Of a stretch of DNA of 64,000 nucleotides, positions 1 to 12,023 are shown one piece after another. The position numbers and the translations under genes were made by a program. Origin of the DNA: Craspedostauros australis (lineage: Eukaryota > Bacillariophyta > Bacillariophyceae > Mastogloiales > Achnanthaceae); assembly GCA_026770025.1 (NCBI GenBank), contig JAMXDE010000009.1:372001-436000 (forward strand), given 5' to 3'. Within the stretch, counting starts at the first letter, position 1. Each line of letters starts with the position of its first letter. The notes below the pieces were generated by a model that was given only the letters and a program-made list of their open reading frames with translations, was not told the DNA's origin and did no database searches.

Positions 1-2
1 TG

Positions 3-1037
3 CAAGCACCCAGAGCGAAGGCTCCAATCGTGCTGCATTCGTCTAACTCCTTCTCTTACTCCTACTTGAGCGATGATGATCCAGTGACGACGGCGGCGTC
101 GACCAACAGCACCGGCAACAGCACCACCAACGGCTCAGCGAAGGCCGCGCCCACCTCATACGCTCCTTCGGCCTCGGCAGCCAAGCCAGCGTTCGAGTTC
201 CCGAAGGTCTCCGCCCCAGCCCCGTCCTCGACAGCGTACGCTGACAAGTCCACCTTCAACCCGGCCCTGACGGCGGACCTCAGCAACGCGGGCGACGTGC
301 GCCTCGTCAAGAAGGTCTGGGACACGCTCTCGCCCGTGATCGTCCAGGGAGGATCGCTGCGCACGTGCGTGCCACCCTCCACGGCCTCTCGAGTCCAGGT
401 GCTCCTCAAGACTGACGGACGTCCCCTCAACGCCAACGTCGAGCTGTGGCAAGGACCCGACAACACACCGCAGAAGATGGCCGTCTACATCGAGGACGGT
501 GCCCTGCGCCCCTTCAACTGCGTCATCGAGAGCCCCAGAAGCAACAACGCTGTCGCCATCCGCAACACCGGACACCTCGAGTTCCCCATGTCGGCCTGCG
601 TGGAGCCAGATGTTGGCAGCGCCCTCGGCAGCATCATGAGGAAGCTGGGCAGCCTCAGCGTCCCCAACATCATCCAAGGTGGAGCCATCCAGACCTACCC
701 GTACCCCCCGTCCGTGGCGAGCGTCCAAGTGATGCTCCGCACCGACGGACGTCCTCTCAACGCCAGAATCGAGCTCTTGCAAGGTCCCAACAACAACAAG
801 CAAGTGATGGAGGTGTACACCGAGGACGGTTTGGAACGCCCATTCTTCGTCGTCATCGAGACTCCAGGAACAGGCAACGTGGTCCGAGTGGTGAACACAG
901 GAACTGTCGAGTTCCCGCTGTCCGTCATTGTGGAACCATATCTCATCGATGCCAGCGCGTCCGGCGCTGACGGTGGATGGGACGACGGCCCAAACTGGGA
1001 CAACGGCGGCGGAAGCTTGTTCTTCTTGGACAAGTAA
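3..1037 (+). CDS. Two-repeat conserved ochrophyte protein, 5'-truncated
   Basis: The reading frame is open to the left edge (from base 3), so the true start lies outside the window; the first possible start is only a GTG at base 30. A Ser/Thr/Ala-rich stretch (bases 30-290) is followed by two clearly related domains of about 90 residues, at bases 336-609 and 670-939. Both contain a QGG start, a TDGRPLNA core, a QGP motif, an EDG..RPF segment and an EFP..VEP end. The tail is Gly/Asp/Trp-rich and ends in LFFLDK. I recognise the repeat as a type seen in diatom-like genomes but know no function for it. A beta-sandwich fold is inferred from the alternating hydrophobic pattern only. The stop codon lies inside a donor-like GTAAGT, so a further 3' exon cannot be excluded. 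Confidence 0.8.
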   Translation, partial: QAPRAKAPIVLHSSNSFSYSYLSDDDPVTTAASTNSTGNSTTNGSAKAAPTSYAPSASAAKPAFEFPKVSAPAPSSTAYADKSTFNPALTADLSNAGDVRLVKKVWDTLSPVIVQGGSLRTCVPPSTASRVQVLLKTDGRPLNANVELWQGPDNTPQKMAVYIEDGALRPFNCVIESPRSNNAVAIRNTGHLEFPMSACVEPDVGSALGSIMRKLGSLSVPNIIQGGAIQTYPYPPSVASVQVMLRTDGRPLNARIELLQGPNNNKQVMEVYTEDGLERPFFVVIETPGTGNVVRVVNTGTVEFPLSVIVEPYLIDASASGADGGWDDGPNWDNGGGSLFFLDK

Positions 1038-3641
1038 GTCCGACAAGGCGCGGCGTGGCGAGGTACGTGAGATGAGGCGATCCTCATGGACTGCCCTCCA
1101 GCCCGGGCGACCAATGGGATGACCAAGAACTCCGGACATGCCCTGCAGCGATGATGTGCAGGCAACGCATCCATATCATCGCACGTCATGACTGCGGGAA
1201 CGCACAAGAGACGAAGACACCTGCGGCAACGGGTCCACCAATGAGTACACGGCCATCCTTCCATACGTACGTACATGAGCGAGCAAGCTACATCCAACGA
1301 ACGCTGCTTCAAAGCGGCGATGCATCAACGCACTTCGATCGAGCGAGAATCCTCGATCCCAGGCACATAACAAAAATCCATTCGATTGAATTCAATTGGA
1401 ATCCAATGGGATGACAACGAATTCAATTTCACAAACAAACAAACAACAACAACAACAACAACAACACTATAAACGACGATCGTCGACCACAAACCGTTGA
1501 AGAGGTACGACAACAAGGCAACGAACACAACCAATATGCCAGCCATCAGGCAAACAACCATGATCGACCAGCAAGCGCCGCTCAAACTCATACTCAAACG
1601 CAAAGCCCGAGTCTCACAACATGGACGCGGCTTTGCACATCCCACATGTGTACGTAATGGCAAGTAGCGAGAACAACACAATCCATGTCCAGCAGAACAA
1701 CACAAGCAGCAGCATCCGGGCAGCGATTAATATTTTACATGAATACGAGCAAACAATAACCCAACAGAAAAAAATAAAGAAGAAACAGAAAAACCAAAAA
1801 CCAAACTGCCAATACCGAGTGCTCCGTTCTGCTCCACTCTTGTCTTCTTCTGTCTCGCTTGTTGCTTGCCTTTCCTTTGGCTTGGAGCTCCATCGTCCCC
1901 TTGCATGTCTACCTCGGCGCCGACAACCCCCAATCCGTTGGCCTGCCTGCACTTCCTCCAAAAGGAGAAACGGCAGATGCCGATCCTTGCTTCCGGCAGC
2001 GCCATGGTCGTCGGCATGAGCCCAGCACACAACCAGCACAAGACAACACCTCCACAACACCTCCACAACACCACCGCATCACTGCAAGCAATCTTCCCCA
2101 CCCGCGAACACCCATGTGCAGCCTGAGGCGTTCTCAATTGGCATCGCGTTCTCCCGGCCACATCGAATGACGACAAAGAGCATGAGCAGATGATGGACGC
2201 AAGAAGTGCGTCGGCTTTGGGTACAAATCGAAAAAATTGGCGCAGACGTCAAAACTCGTCACAACTTCACCTTTGGATACAACGAGTCGTGCATAAAGAT
2301 CTAGTCACGTATTTCCATGAATGGGAATTCAATAAGAAACTAATCAATTCCCGACGTCATCGTTTTGTTGAAGAAGAAAGAAACCCGGAGGATCGTGGGT
2401 TTGGGCGAGCCGGGCGTGCTGCAGATTGATTGGTGGAAAGCGGCAGCTGTCACACCACCTCACCCGTGCTGGTCGCGAGAAAGCGTGGGAGGAAGCAGAC
2501 ATGATCTTGTGTGTGTGTCTGTGTGTGTGGACACGGTTGAAAAAGATGACAACTGGACTCGCGATCCGCAGCCAGCCAACATCAAGGAAGGAGGAACTGA
2601 GAGCAGAAGGGCGAGACGTCGACACGAGGAAGGTTGAGTCGGAAATAACCGCAATCTTGTGCCGACACACTCCAAGAGTTTTGTGTGTGTGTGTGGTACT
2701 CTTCAAGTACAGAATTCACATCAAGAAGGACCATCGTCGGCTCTTGAATTCAACTTGGGTGGATCGAGGAGCGCAAATCGCATCATCTCCGCATACAAAC
2801 ACATCATCATCACAAGCGGCTTCAGCATCACCAACACTCCCCCATCATCATCATCATCATCATTGTCTGTTGGAAGTAGTAGCAGCAGCATCAACAGGAG
2901 AGCAAGAAGACAGAGGAATAATACTCCAGCAACGTGGGAGACGAAGGCTGCCATCATCGCCACACTCTGCCTTAATCAATCGGTAGTTGTCAACCAAGCA
3001 AAACGCATCGAAGCAGCAACGTCCCGCCGAACCACCATCGTGACTGCCACCACCATCGTCACCGTTGGCTCACGATCCATCTTCAGCGATTTCAGACAAG
3101 GTGGTCCCATCAATTGAGCAGTCCCACTTCACTGACTGTCTTTTCGCATCTCCGCATTTGGCGTTCTCCGCTTCCGCGATTTTGTGATTGAAGAAGGAAG
3201 ATCGGGCAGAGAGGAATCGGTTGAACTCCTCACCACCAGATTAATTCGAATTCCACCGCGACTGCAACTGCGAAGGGACAAGGCTGACACCTTTCCTATC
3301 CCAAACTTGACAGCACCCCAACTGCACATCAACACTACAGGACAACGACAGTACGGGATAACCACACCATGACAGTCCCAAGCCCATTGCATGCCCTGCT
3401 GCAATCGGCACAACAAACTGAGCAGCTCCAGATGCATCACGATGATGCAGACGCAACCTCAACCACGAGTGCAACCACCATGTTTCAGCAAACCGCTTCC
3501 GGCGACAGTGAATGCAACATGATCGCATGCCCAAGATTGAGACCGCACAGGAAACGCCAACGGCAGCAGCAACATCAGACGCGAACGCAAGTAAACACGC
3601 AAAGCCACAGCCAACCGCAAGCGCACACAACCACAACAGCC
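1038..3641. other. Intergenic region
   Basis: About 2.6 kb between the repeat protein and the sigma-factor start. It holds an (AAC)n microsatellite near 1435-1466, TG-rich runs near 2507-2529 and 2682-2695, and an ATC-rich stretch near 2845-2865. Open frames here are low-complexity and lack family resemblance. The frame upstream of 3642 stays open to an ATG at 3369, but that segment is Gln/Thr-rich and would bury the signal peptide. Confidence 0.6.
1435..1466. repeat. AAC trinucleotide microsatellite
   Basis: A run of about nine AAC/CAA units downstream of the first gene. It is non-coding. Confidence 0.9.
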
Positions 3642-6570
3642 ATGCTGCTGGTCATCGTGGCGGTCCTGTTCACATCCCTGCCAACTTGCGCGGCTTTCAC
3701 ATCGTTGGGAGGGCACTCGGTGCTGCAGGGAATGGGCAATACCAATGCCAACGCGAATGCCAACGCACGCGTCAATGGTATCCATGGTGCTGCGAGATAC
3801 CCATCACACCACCGCGGGACCTTCGTCACGCTCTCCCAGTCAACATCATCCACGGAGAATGCATCCGTCACGATGATCGAACCTAAGACGCAGGTCTCTG
3901 ATGCCAAACGAAAAGTCGCGGTTGCCGCGATGCAACGCAAGGAAGTGCGCCGGAAGATCTCCAGCATGGAATCCGAAACCCTGGGGATGCTCGCCGATGC
4001 ATGCTTATTCCCGGATGAGGGCATTTCAGAAGACGACGACGCAGTTGGGGTCCCCAGAATCAGGCAGAGCACCAGCAACTACCTCAAGTCCAAACCGCAA
4101 GGTCGTCCAAACCTCGTCCCCGGCGCGATGACTCGCAGGACCATGGCGAAGTTCCGAAGACGCCAGCACGCCATCGACCGATTGGAGGAAGTCCGGGGCG
4201 ACCTCGGGAAGGAGGAGATGGCGACCATCTCCAAGTTCATCAACGGAGACGCGGATGAGTTGTCCAGCAGCATCGACGACAACGGCAACGGAGATAGTGC
4301 CGCAGGAAAGTCATCGGCGCAGCCATCGCCAGCGTCTGCCAAAAAGGTCCGCGGATCATCCCGCAAACCCAAACGCGATATCAAAGACATCTCCAAGGAC
4401 AAGGAGAGCACCACCAACACCAAGGCTGTCGGCCCCAAAAAGCGCAAGCGCGTTCACAAGAACCTGCCCAAGCCAAGGCCCAAAGGTGCCACCGTCAGCG
4501 CTGCGCTCAAGCGCAATCGCAACATCCCTGGAAACATGGAGCTGCAAAAGTATTACAACACGGAGCTGCTGACACCCGAAGATGAATACACCCTTGGAAT
4601 GCAGGTCAAGTTCATGATGCAGTGCGAAAGCGTGCATGAAGGCCTGGCAACGGCGCTGATGCGGGTGCCCACCATCGAAGAATGGGCTGCCGCGTGCGGG
4701 TGAGTGACTATCATGCCATACTATGCTGTCCTATCCCTGCGCTGTGAGATACTGCGTGGATGATTCGGAATGTATGAGCGCATGTGTACAGATTGGATGG
4801 CACCGATCGTCAGACTGCAACGGCATGCCGTACTTGTTCAGGCGTATTACGTACTACAGAGCTGTGCCGCGTGCGAACAAAGTGCAGGCATAGGAATATT
4901 GATATTCAACTCACCAACTTGTATCACCACTACCGCTGCCAACAACGGATGGGTAACATCTCTTTTCTTTTGCAACGTTCATTCTGTTCATCACCTCCGA
5001 CTCCAATCGCGCGTGCGGTATGCCACAGCTTCGAAGATGCCGATCCCGACTTTCGTGCGACGGAGTTTGACGACCAGATCCGCCCTAAAGGATACGACTC
5101 CATGTTCCAGAAAGTGGATCCCAACATGTTTGTCGGCAACGGCCTCGCACATTCCGCCGGAGTTGGCAGAGGACGCGGAAGGCAGAAGAAAGCACCGCCG
5201 ACCAAACTGACCAAATTCTACGTGTCAGAACCAGTCAAGACAGACGGTGACACCGGTGACAACGGTGACGGCGAGACTAAGAAGAACAAAAAGAAAAGGG
5301 TCTTGGTGAACACGGGCACGGCATCGCAATTCGTTGATAGCATGATCGAGGCCAAGGAAGCCAAGCAGCGGATGGTGCAGTGCAACATGCGGCTGGTTGT
5401 GAGCATCGCACGCAAGTACTGCAATGTGGGGGTCGGTTTGCAAGATCTGGTGCAGGAAGGAAGCTTGGGATTGTCGCGAGCAGCCGAGAAGTTCGATCCA
5501 GCAAAGGGATTCAAGTTTTCGACCTACGCATCATGGTACGTCGCATGGCGGTTCGGGGTTGTTGCATCTTACCGAACATGTTCTGTATGTCATGTGCGCC
5601 GTGAGTGCGTGCTTGTGCGCATTCGCACGAGCAAACAAACGTTGGCATTCATATGTATTGTCATGATGTTCGTGGAGACGACAGGCACGGGTGATGGAAA
5701 GGGCGATTCATCATTTGTCGTTGCGCAACACGATCTCGTCTCATCTTGGCCAGCTTGCGGTGCGTAATGCGTAATGCGTATTATCCAATTCATTTCCATG
5801 CCCTTGGCGTCCACCGTTCCTCGTCTCACATAATCGCAATTGTGCCACGCCCAACATCACGTCGGCTCGGTCTCGAATACTTTTCTCCTGCTGCTTACCT
5901 GCCCAAATCATCCACCCCCATTCATCATGATGTGCGCTGTTACATATAATATCAAACATGCCCGCACACGACATCCAACAGGTGGATTCAGCAGTCGGTG
6001 TTCCGCTCCATTGCCTACCATTCTCGAACCATCCGGTTGCCAGTCCACGTGCACAACCTGCTGAGCAAGGTCCGCAAGGAGAAGAACACGCTGCAGGCCC
6101 AGCTCGGGCGCATGCCGACGAACGAGGAGATGGCGGCTGCCCTGGAAATGCCTCTGCCGAAGTACAACAACATGTTGCGCCTGACGAAACGATCCATCTC
6201 GTTGGAAGTCCCCAAATACCAGAACAATGTCAGGAACATGGGGCTGGACCGCGACGACGTGCTGGGCGACGGCCTCACCACCTCCGATGATGTCGATCAG
6301 GACAGTCCGCCCACCAAGATCGTGGATCGCTCCCTCTTCCACGATGATCTCGGTGAAATGTTGAAGGCCCTGACCGAGGAGGAACGCACGGTGATTTCAT
6401 ACCGATACGGCCTGACGGATGGTCTGACGCGCACCGTGACGATCGTCGCCGCGATAATGAAGCAGTCCAAACCATGGGTCCGATCGCAGGAATGCCGCGC
6501 ACTGAGGAAGCTGCGCAGACCTTGGTACGAAAAGAAGCTGAAGGAACACCAGGAGGCACTTTCCGCGTGA
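3642..6570 (+). CDS. Plastid RNA polymerase sigma-70 factor (3 exons)
   Basis: Predicted exons are 3642-4699, 5029-5535 and 5982-6570, joined at GTGAGT/CAG and GTACGT/CAG sites with consistent phase (717 aa). The ATG at 3642 was chosen because it opens a signal peptide (MLLVIVAVLFTSLPTC) cut before AAF, the bipartite signal for complex plastids. Recognisable regions are 1.2 near residues 290-355, 2 near 462-525 (DLVQEGSLGL, then FKFSTYASWWIQQSV rebuilt exactly across intron 2), 3 near 540-615 (VRKEKNTLQAQLGRMPTNEE) and 4 near 640-705 (LTEEERTVISYRYGL). It should direct the plastid-encoded RNA polymerase to promoters. Region 4.2 is divergent: VRSQE stands where VRQIE is usual. A basic/acidic linker of about 100 residues lies between regions 1.2 and 2. 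The stop sits in a donor-like GTGAGT. Confidence 0.9.
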
Positions 6571-7616
6571 GTATCGTGTTGGGATCACCACGCCACGCTG
6601 TTCCTTAGACATGTTGCATTAGATTAGACGAAGCAACTATTCTGCTCGCAACGAATACTCCCCCAAGAGAGCGCTATCACACCTATTGTAGAATACTCTC
6701 GAAGACAATTCTTAATCTCTTCCTCATCCGTGTTGCAGCGTAGCAAGTGCTCAACGACGCGAATAGCAGGCTCCATCGCGGTGCCGATGATGCCGATGGT
6801 GCCATGACGTGATGATGCGATGTCGTTCTGTTTGCGTTGATTTGCGCGATTGATTCACGGACATCAATCAGTCTTGCCTGACAAGTCTTGGTCGAAAGCA
6901 TTCGATTTGGTCGGGGGTCAGTTTCAAACATTCGAGTTAACCGACGAGAGGCAATTATAACGGTTACAAATTCGAATAGTGATCCATGCAGTCGTCCGTG
7001 TTTGTTGGCGTGAGCCAATTGTACGGCGAAACGTGAGGAAATGGGAACCACGTGAAGATACGCGCTGGGAGCTTCACCATTTTTCTGCATCGGGAATTGT
7101 CATCCTCACATCCTTTTGGCATGACGCCAGAATCACTTCTTTCTGCTCCCACAGAGTGGGGGGACACCTGCGACACATTTCATTTTCATCGTTGCACAAC
7201 GTGGGTTTATGGTATATTCAGGGATGGAGGCTTCGTTGTACATGAGGGACATGGACATGCAACGGCCACGCCTATCGGCCGCTGCGATTAATCAGAGGTT
7301 GTCGGCAGGCTCGATACCGTTGTGGTTCCGCAGATCGGGCCGTTGTCGCTTCACAAGTGGCGATGTGGTTGTGCGACAACATCTCCAAAAACTCGCATCA
7401 CACCCCTTCAGGATGATCGCCAACAAATGAGGAGGCCGTTCGTCAACATCCACGCGGTCTACCTCGGCCAGCATCTTTCCTCTGCGGACGCCACAACAAC
7501 AAGGGCTGCATACCTTATGCCCAACAACCATCAGCATTTGCATCAGCATTAGCATTTGCACTAGCATCACCAACAGCAACAGCTGCGTATTTGCACACCC
7601 GAAGAGAAGGAGAACA
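6571..7616. other. Intergenic region
   Basis: About 1.05 kb between the sigma gene and the LRR gene. No convincing coding frame, RNA gene or repeat was seen. The last 150 bases are CA-rich and probably hold the 5' leader of the LRR gene. Confidence 0.5.
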
Positions 7617-8807
7617 ATGAGAGCCGTAACACCAGCACCAGAACCAGAGACGGAGATCACGACGGACTCGCACTTATACTTGGATCTTGAGGGAGATTGC
7701 ATCGCAGAGCTTGACGTCAACAAGGAGAGCATCGAGCTGTATTGCCCGCTGGATGGTGACTGCTCCGAAGAAGCAGAGCAGCATGCTCTGTCTGCCATAT
7801 TTGATTCGGTTGCCGCCGAATTGAGCAGTGCTCATCGCAGGCACGTCTCACGATTGAGCTTGCGGGTGATGGACTGCACGCTTCACCCAACAACAACGCA
7901 TGGGCCACTTCACCGTTCGATCAAGGAATTGGCACGCTGTATCGAGCACCATCCTTCACTCTGCCACATCACGCTGGCCGGACTTCCACAATGCGTCTTC
8001 GCGTCATCTACCAACCTCCTGGCGTCGCTGCACAGTGTCCAAACGTTGGAGATCAACAGCGGGGCGGAGCCAACCTTCCATGACATTGAGGGACCTCAAT
8101 ATGCGTATGATGCGAAGTTCTTTCAGCACATCCTGGCGCACAGCCCATCGTTGCGGGAGCTGGATCTCTCGAACGCGAGTTTTGGTGAGACATCGCTAAG
8201 CCATTTCTCGGACTCGTTACAGAGGCATCATGGCATCGAAAAGATCATCCTGAGTCACATCGCCTTCAATGCCTGCCCATCCGCAACAAACGAGTTCGCC
8301 GCGACGCTATCCTCCCACGCAAGCATCCAGGACATCACCTTCAGCGACATTGACGCCTCCAACACGTGCTTCTTCCAAGAATTCGCACGCGGCTTGGCGG
8401 CGAACGAAAAGCTCGACAGCCTCACGCTTGAAGAGATCAATGTCCACAATCCGTTGTCTCTCCTTCAGATTCTAAAAGCGCTTGCCACGATATGCACCAT
8501 ATCAACGCTGGCCATCACCGAACGGCAAAAGGGCTTGCCCAAGGATGTCCTGAAATGCATCGGCCAGGCCAACATCCGCTTCCTCAAGCTGAAGGGGTAT
8601 TTGGCCGAAGCCGATGATGCGTCTGCCTTCGATGTCAATGGAAGGAAGCACAGCGATTACGATGAGCTCTGTCCCCTGCTGGCAGCAGCCGACTCAACCT
8701 GCGCGCAAGAAGCCAAGGCGAGCATCATGAAAGCCATCGGCCCGTCCAAAACAATCGAATACATTGAGATGGGCTGTCCTCCTGTGGTGGTCTCAATGCC
8801 GCGATGA
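7617..8807 (+). CDS. Leucine-rich-repeat (RNI-like) protein
   Basis: An uninterrupted 396-codon frame starting in a good context (AACAATGAG). From about residue 70 to 330 it shows irregular repeats of roughly 28-30 residues, with motifs such as SLRELDLSNASF, IEKIILSHIAF, IQDITFSDI and LDSLTLEEI. This pattern fits ribonuclease-inhibitor-type LRRs, which usually form a protein-binding solenoid. The N-terminal 60 residues are acidic. No signal peptide or membrane segment is visible, so a cytosolic or nuclear location is inferred. No enzymatic domain was found, and the partner is unknown. Confidence 0.75.
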   Translation: MRAVTPAPEPETEITTDSHLYLDLEGDCIAELDVNKESIELYCPLDGDCSEEAEQHALSAIFDSVAAELSSAHRRHVSRLSLRVMDCTLHPTTTHGPLHRSIKELARCIEHHPSLCHITLAGLPQCVFASSTNLLASLHSVQTLEINSGAEPTFHDIEGPQYAYDAKFFQHILAHSPSLRELDLSNASFGETSLSHFSDSLQRHHGIEKIILSHIAFNACPSATNEFAATLSSHASIQDITFSDIDASNTCFFQEFARGLAANEKLDSLTLEEINVHNPLSLLQILKALATICTISTLAITERQKGLPKDVLKCIGQANIRFLKLKGYLAEADDASAFDVNGRKHSDYDELCPLLAAADSTCAQEAKASIMKAIGPSKTIEYIEMGCPPVVVSMPR

Positions 8808-9840
8808 ACGCGGCTCCGTTTGGTACATGCTCTCTCTCCCTCAGAGAGTTGCAGCAGCATGAGGGGATACCAGGCCGGCAGCATCGAGATGAGCAAATGT
8901 ATCAGATTGGCACTACGCCTGATTGGGCATTTATTGTTCTGGGGAAATGCGCGGGAGCATTGTACTGGTGATGGACGAGAGTGGGGATACTCTTCACCGC
9001 AGCAATCGTCTGCGAATATGCATGCGCAAGAGTGCGCGCACGCAGCACCGCAAAAATAGATACATGTCGCCAGCGCCACATGTGTCCGAACCAATGGCTT
9101 TTATGGACATCCAACAATAATGGAGTATAATCTTATTTGTATTGACCGCGCCTCATAGGAACGCATCGTTGCACTATCAAATCCCTCAAGTTGATGGCAT
9201 TGAAGGTAAGAGTAGGACGACGGTTGCAGACCTATGTCTCACTGCTCTGGAGCACTCTCATCCCAACCCAATGGCAGGTTGGACAATGAAGTATTATGCC
9301 AGTACTCCACTCTACTCCATGGTGTTCTTCGGCAGTACGCAGCATCGATACGAGCTAAAATGAGGAGTACTAATGAAGATCAATTTGTCTTGGTTGCACT
9401 GGTATTGTCGCCACATCTTCGACTAGATTGACCAAAAGAAACTCCAAACTTGTCAGTCCAGATTCACAACGGAGAAGCCTCCCAACACAGCCTGAGTGAA
9501 ACTTTGGTACGCAGTTTACCTAGAGAAAACCCCAAACACGGCATCGCACAACACACAGCGCAACTCGACCAGACACTTGAGAACACAACCGCGAGGTGGA
9601 GCGCTGCAGAGCACGACGACTCCGCAGACTGCACCTGCACGATACTATACGTGTATCCGCACAACTCGTACATACTCTGGAGTACTCCCCCATCTCATAC
9701 TAAGTATTCTACATCACACCCAACACCGCAACGAGCACGCATCAGTCCTGCTCCATTCCATTGCCCCCACACTGTGACCCAAGAGCACGCAGCATCCTCT
9801 CTGATCCCTCCACTTGCGGCAACACGAGAGAAGCAAGACC
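8808..9840. other. Intergenic region upstream of Elongin-C
   Basis: About 1.03 kb without a supported gene. It contains AGTACTCC-type words near 9301 and 9681, the latter inside a perfect 10-base palindrome (GGAGTACTCC). The CA-rich 3' end looks like a transcript leader. Confidence 0.5.
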
Positions 9841-10155
9841 ATGGCATCGACACCTCCGGAAGAGCGCGTGTACGTGAAGCTGATCAGCGCTGAGGGACAT
9901 GAATTCTTCGTCGACAAGGAGATCGCGATGAAGTCGAGCACGACGATACGGACGATGCTGGAGGGGCACTTCCGCGAGGCGCAGGACAACATCGTTCGGT
10001 TCCCAGACATCTCCAGCTACATCCTGGAAAAGGTGGTCAAATACCTGCACTACAAGGTGCAGCACACGGACAGCAAGCTGAGGGTCCCGGATTTCCCCAT
10101 CGAGCCGGAGATTGCTCTTGAGCTTCTGATTGCGGCCAAGTACCTCGAGTGCTGA
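9841..10155 (+). CDS. ELOC: Elongin-C (BTB/POZ fold, SKP1-like)
   Basis: A single-exon 104-residue protein; the animal family member has about 112. It begins at an ATG in a strong context (GACCATGG) and carries the hallmark strings YVKLISAEGHEFFVD, TIRTMLEG, LEKVVKYLHYKV and FPIEPEIALELLIAAKYL, ending in the diagnostic final Cys. Elongin-C bridges Elongin-B and cullin-2/5 to BC-box substrate receptors in E3 ubiquitin ligases, and also takes part in transcription elongation factor SIII. Identity is secure because the protein aligns throughout with the family. It is separate from SKP1, which is longer and has a WCxxH-type end. Confidence 0.96.
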   Translation: MASTPPEERVYVKLISAEGHEFFVDKEIAMKSSTTIRTMLEGHFREAQDNIVRFPDISSYILEKVVKYLHYKVQHTDSKLRVPDFPIEPEIALELLIAAKYLEC

Positions 10156-10623
10156 GATGATTTGGAAGCCAGCAGCGAACAAACGATGGAGCAGGCGTTG
10201 AGGCCGATGGAAGAGTACGAAGGTTGAGAATGACAAGGATAGTCGCAGAAGTAGAAGGAACAAGAACGTTAGTGAAAATACACAAGGTGAACACAAAGAG
10301 CCACTAACGACGAAAAGCAGCACTGCGGTGGGAAGCCAAGACGACGGATTTCGGGACAAATCCCACTCACTGCATCTGGGGAAAGAACGAAGCGGTCCGT
10401 TCGATGATGGAATGAGCTGCAGGTAGGCCCACCATACATGCAACTCTAACATGAAGGCAGCTTTCGCGCAGTACATACAGATAGTCTGTTGGTTGTGATG
10501 GAAGAACATGTCCTTGTCTACAAACTTCACAGGAGTTACGATCAAGGCTGGATTTGTTGATGCATCGTTGCATCTACTCCATTCTCTCTATCTAGAGAGA
10601 GAGAGAGAGAGAGAGACCTCTTA
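10156..10623. other. Convergent 3' region with GA repeat
   Basis: A 468-base gap between the 3' ends of Elongin-C (plus) and the kinase gene (minus). It contains a (GA)n tract at about 10593-10616 next to the kinase stop. No further gene is supported. Confidence 0.6.
10593..10616. repeat. GA dinucleotide microsatellite
   Basis: A run of GA units flanked on the left by a short CT run, making a small imperfect inverted repeat just beyond the kinase stop codon. Confidence 0.9.
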
Positions 10624-12023
10624 CTAGTTCTCCTTGTTTGCATCGAACGTGTCTTTCAAATGTAGCATGACTTGTTGGACAGCCTCCGTAACGGATGATA
10701 TCTCGCGATCGTCGGCTTCAAACCACGGCGATTGCGTCAGAATCGTTGCAGGGATTCGCTTGACTGCATGGGTATTTGGCGCGAAGTGATGATGCCAGTC
10801 AACGATGAATGGCAACATGGGGCAGTATCGCACCATACATACGGACGAGTACAGTACAATGAATTTGAGGCAGATATGATACGAGCATGTGAGTGAGCAC
10901 ATAGTCAAGCGAGAAATTGACAAACACGTATACCTACATTTGCATGCAACAACAGCATACACGTAACCAGCCAGCCAGCCAACAAGCCAACCAACCAACG
11001 GGCCTTACCAGGTTCAAACTGCAAGCAAGCCAGCAGGAAATCTCTCGTCGTCTCCTCCAAATTGACAGGCACGATCTCATCGATCGTCGTTTCCTCCACC
11101 GTCATTAACAGCGACACGATGTTGTCTGCCTCCTTCCATGGGGTTTCACCCAAGATGCATTCCAGCACGATGAGACCGAAGCTCCACATATCGCTCGATC
11201 GTCCGTACGGCGTGGCCCTCAATCGTTCCGGCGCCATGTACCTCGTTGTGCCCACCACGGTGGAAGACATGATGGTGCCGGACTGCAGCATGGCATCCTG
11301 CGTCAATGACGACACCAATCCGAAATCGCACAGCTTCACGGCGCCGGACGTGTCCAGCAGGATGTTTCCAGGTTTGAGATCGCGATGAATGATGCGCTCG
11401 TGATGCAGATAGGCCAACCCCCAGAGCACCTGGTACACGATGGGCTGCAGGATGGAGTCGAAGATGGGCAGACGGTGCTTGGGCTGCCGTTGCAGGTACT
11501 GTTCCAGCGATCCGGCGTCCATGTACTGCAGCACGATGGTGATGTGATCGTCCTGCACGAAGGTGCCATGGAATTGCAGCAAGCAATCGCACTGCAGCTT
11601 GATCAAAGCGCGCAGTTCCTGCAGCAGCATATCGCGACGTTGCGCGGAGATGTCCACCAGCTGAAATTGCTTAATGGCGACGGCGATCGTGCCGTCCGCG
11701 GCAATGTCGTGCCTCTTGTCGCTGCTGCGATCCTGCTTCCAGCGCCCCAAATAGACCTTGGAGAAGGCGCCTCGTCCCAGCAACCGATCGGGGCAGATCT
11801 GCAATTCCTTCCAGTCCTTGCGCGATATCGTTGCACCCTCGCAACGCAGGTAGTCCTGACCGATGGAGAAGCCATCCTGACGGAAGGTGGTGTCGCCGAA
11901 TTGGAAGTCGTTGGAATGGAAGGAGCGGCTGAATTCTTCATTGATCTTGTCCGCGTTGATGTTGAGCAAGGGGCGCTTGGTGCATGCGGGGCGCGGTTTG
12001 CCGTTGGACTTGCTGCCCGTCAT
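10624..12023 (-). CDS. MAP2K-like (STE7-type) protein kinase, 2 exons
   Basis: Exons are 12023-11009 and 10763-10624, joined by a GTAAGG donor and GCAG acceptor in phase (384 aa). The glycine loop GRGAFSKVYLG lies at residues 83-93, the ATP lysine in VAIK at 118, HRD at 213-215, DFG at 233-235 and MAPER near 263. The activation segment has several Ser/Thr followed by VGTTRYMAPE, resembling MAP kinase kinases. Exon 2 supplies the end of the C-lobe and a charged tail. An insertion of about 14 residues separates strands 2 and 3. The family phosphorylates a MAP kinase on Thr and Tyr; the substrate here is not known. TKL or MAP3K-type kinases are alternatives. The N-terminal 75 residues contain no recognised domain. 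Confidence 0.87.

Noticed and set aside
3369-3641. Upstream ATG extension of the sigma factor
   Set aside because: It would add 91 Gln/Thr-rich residues before the signal peptide and destroy plastid targeting.
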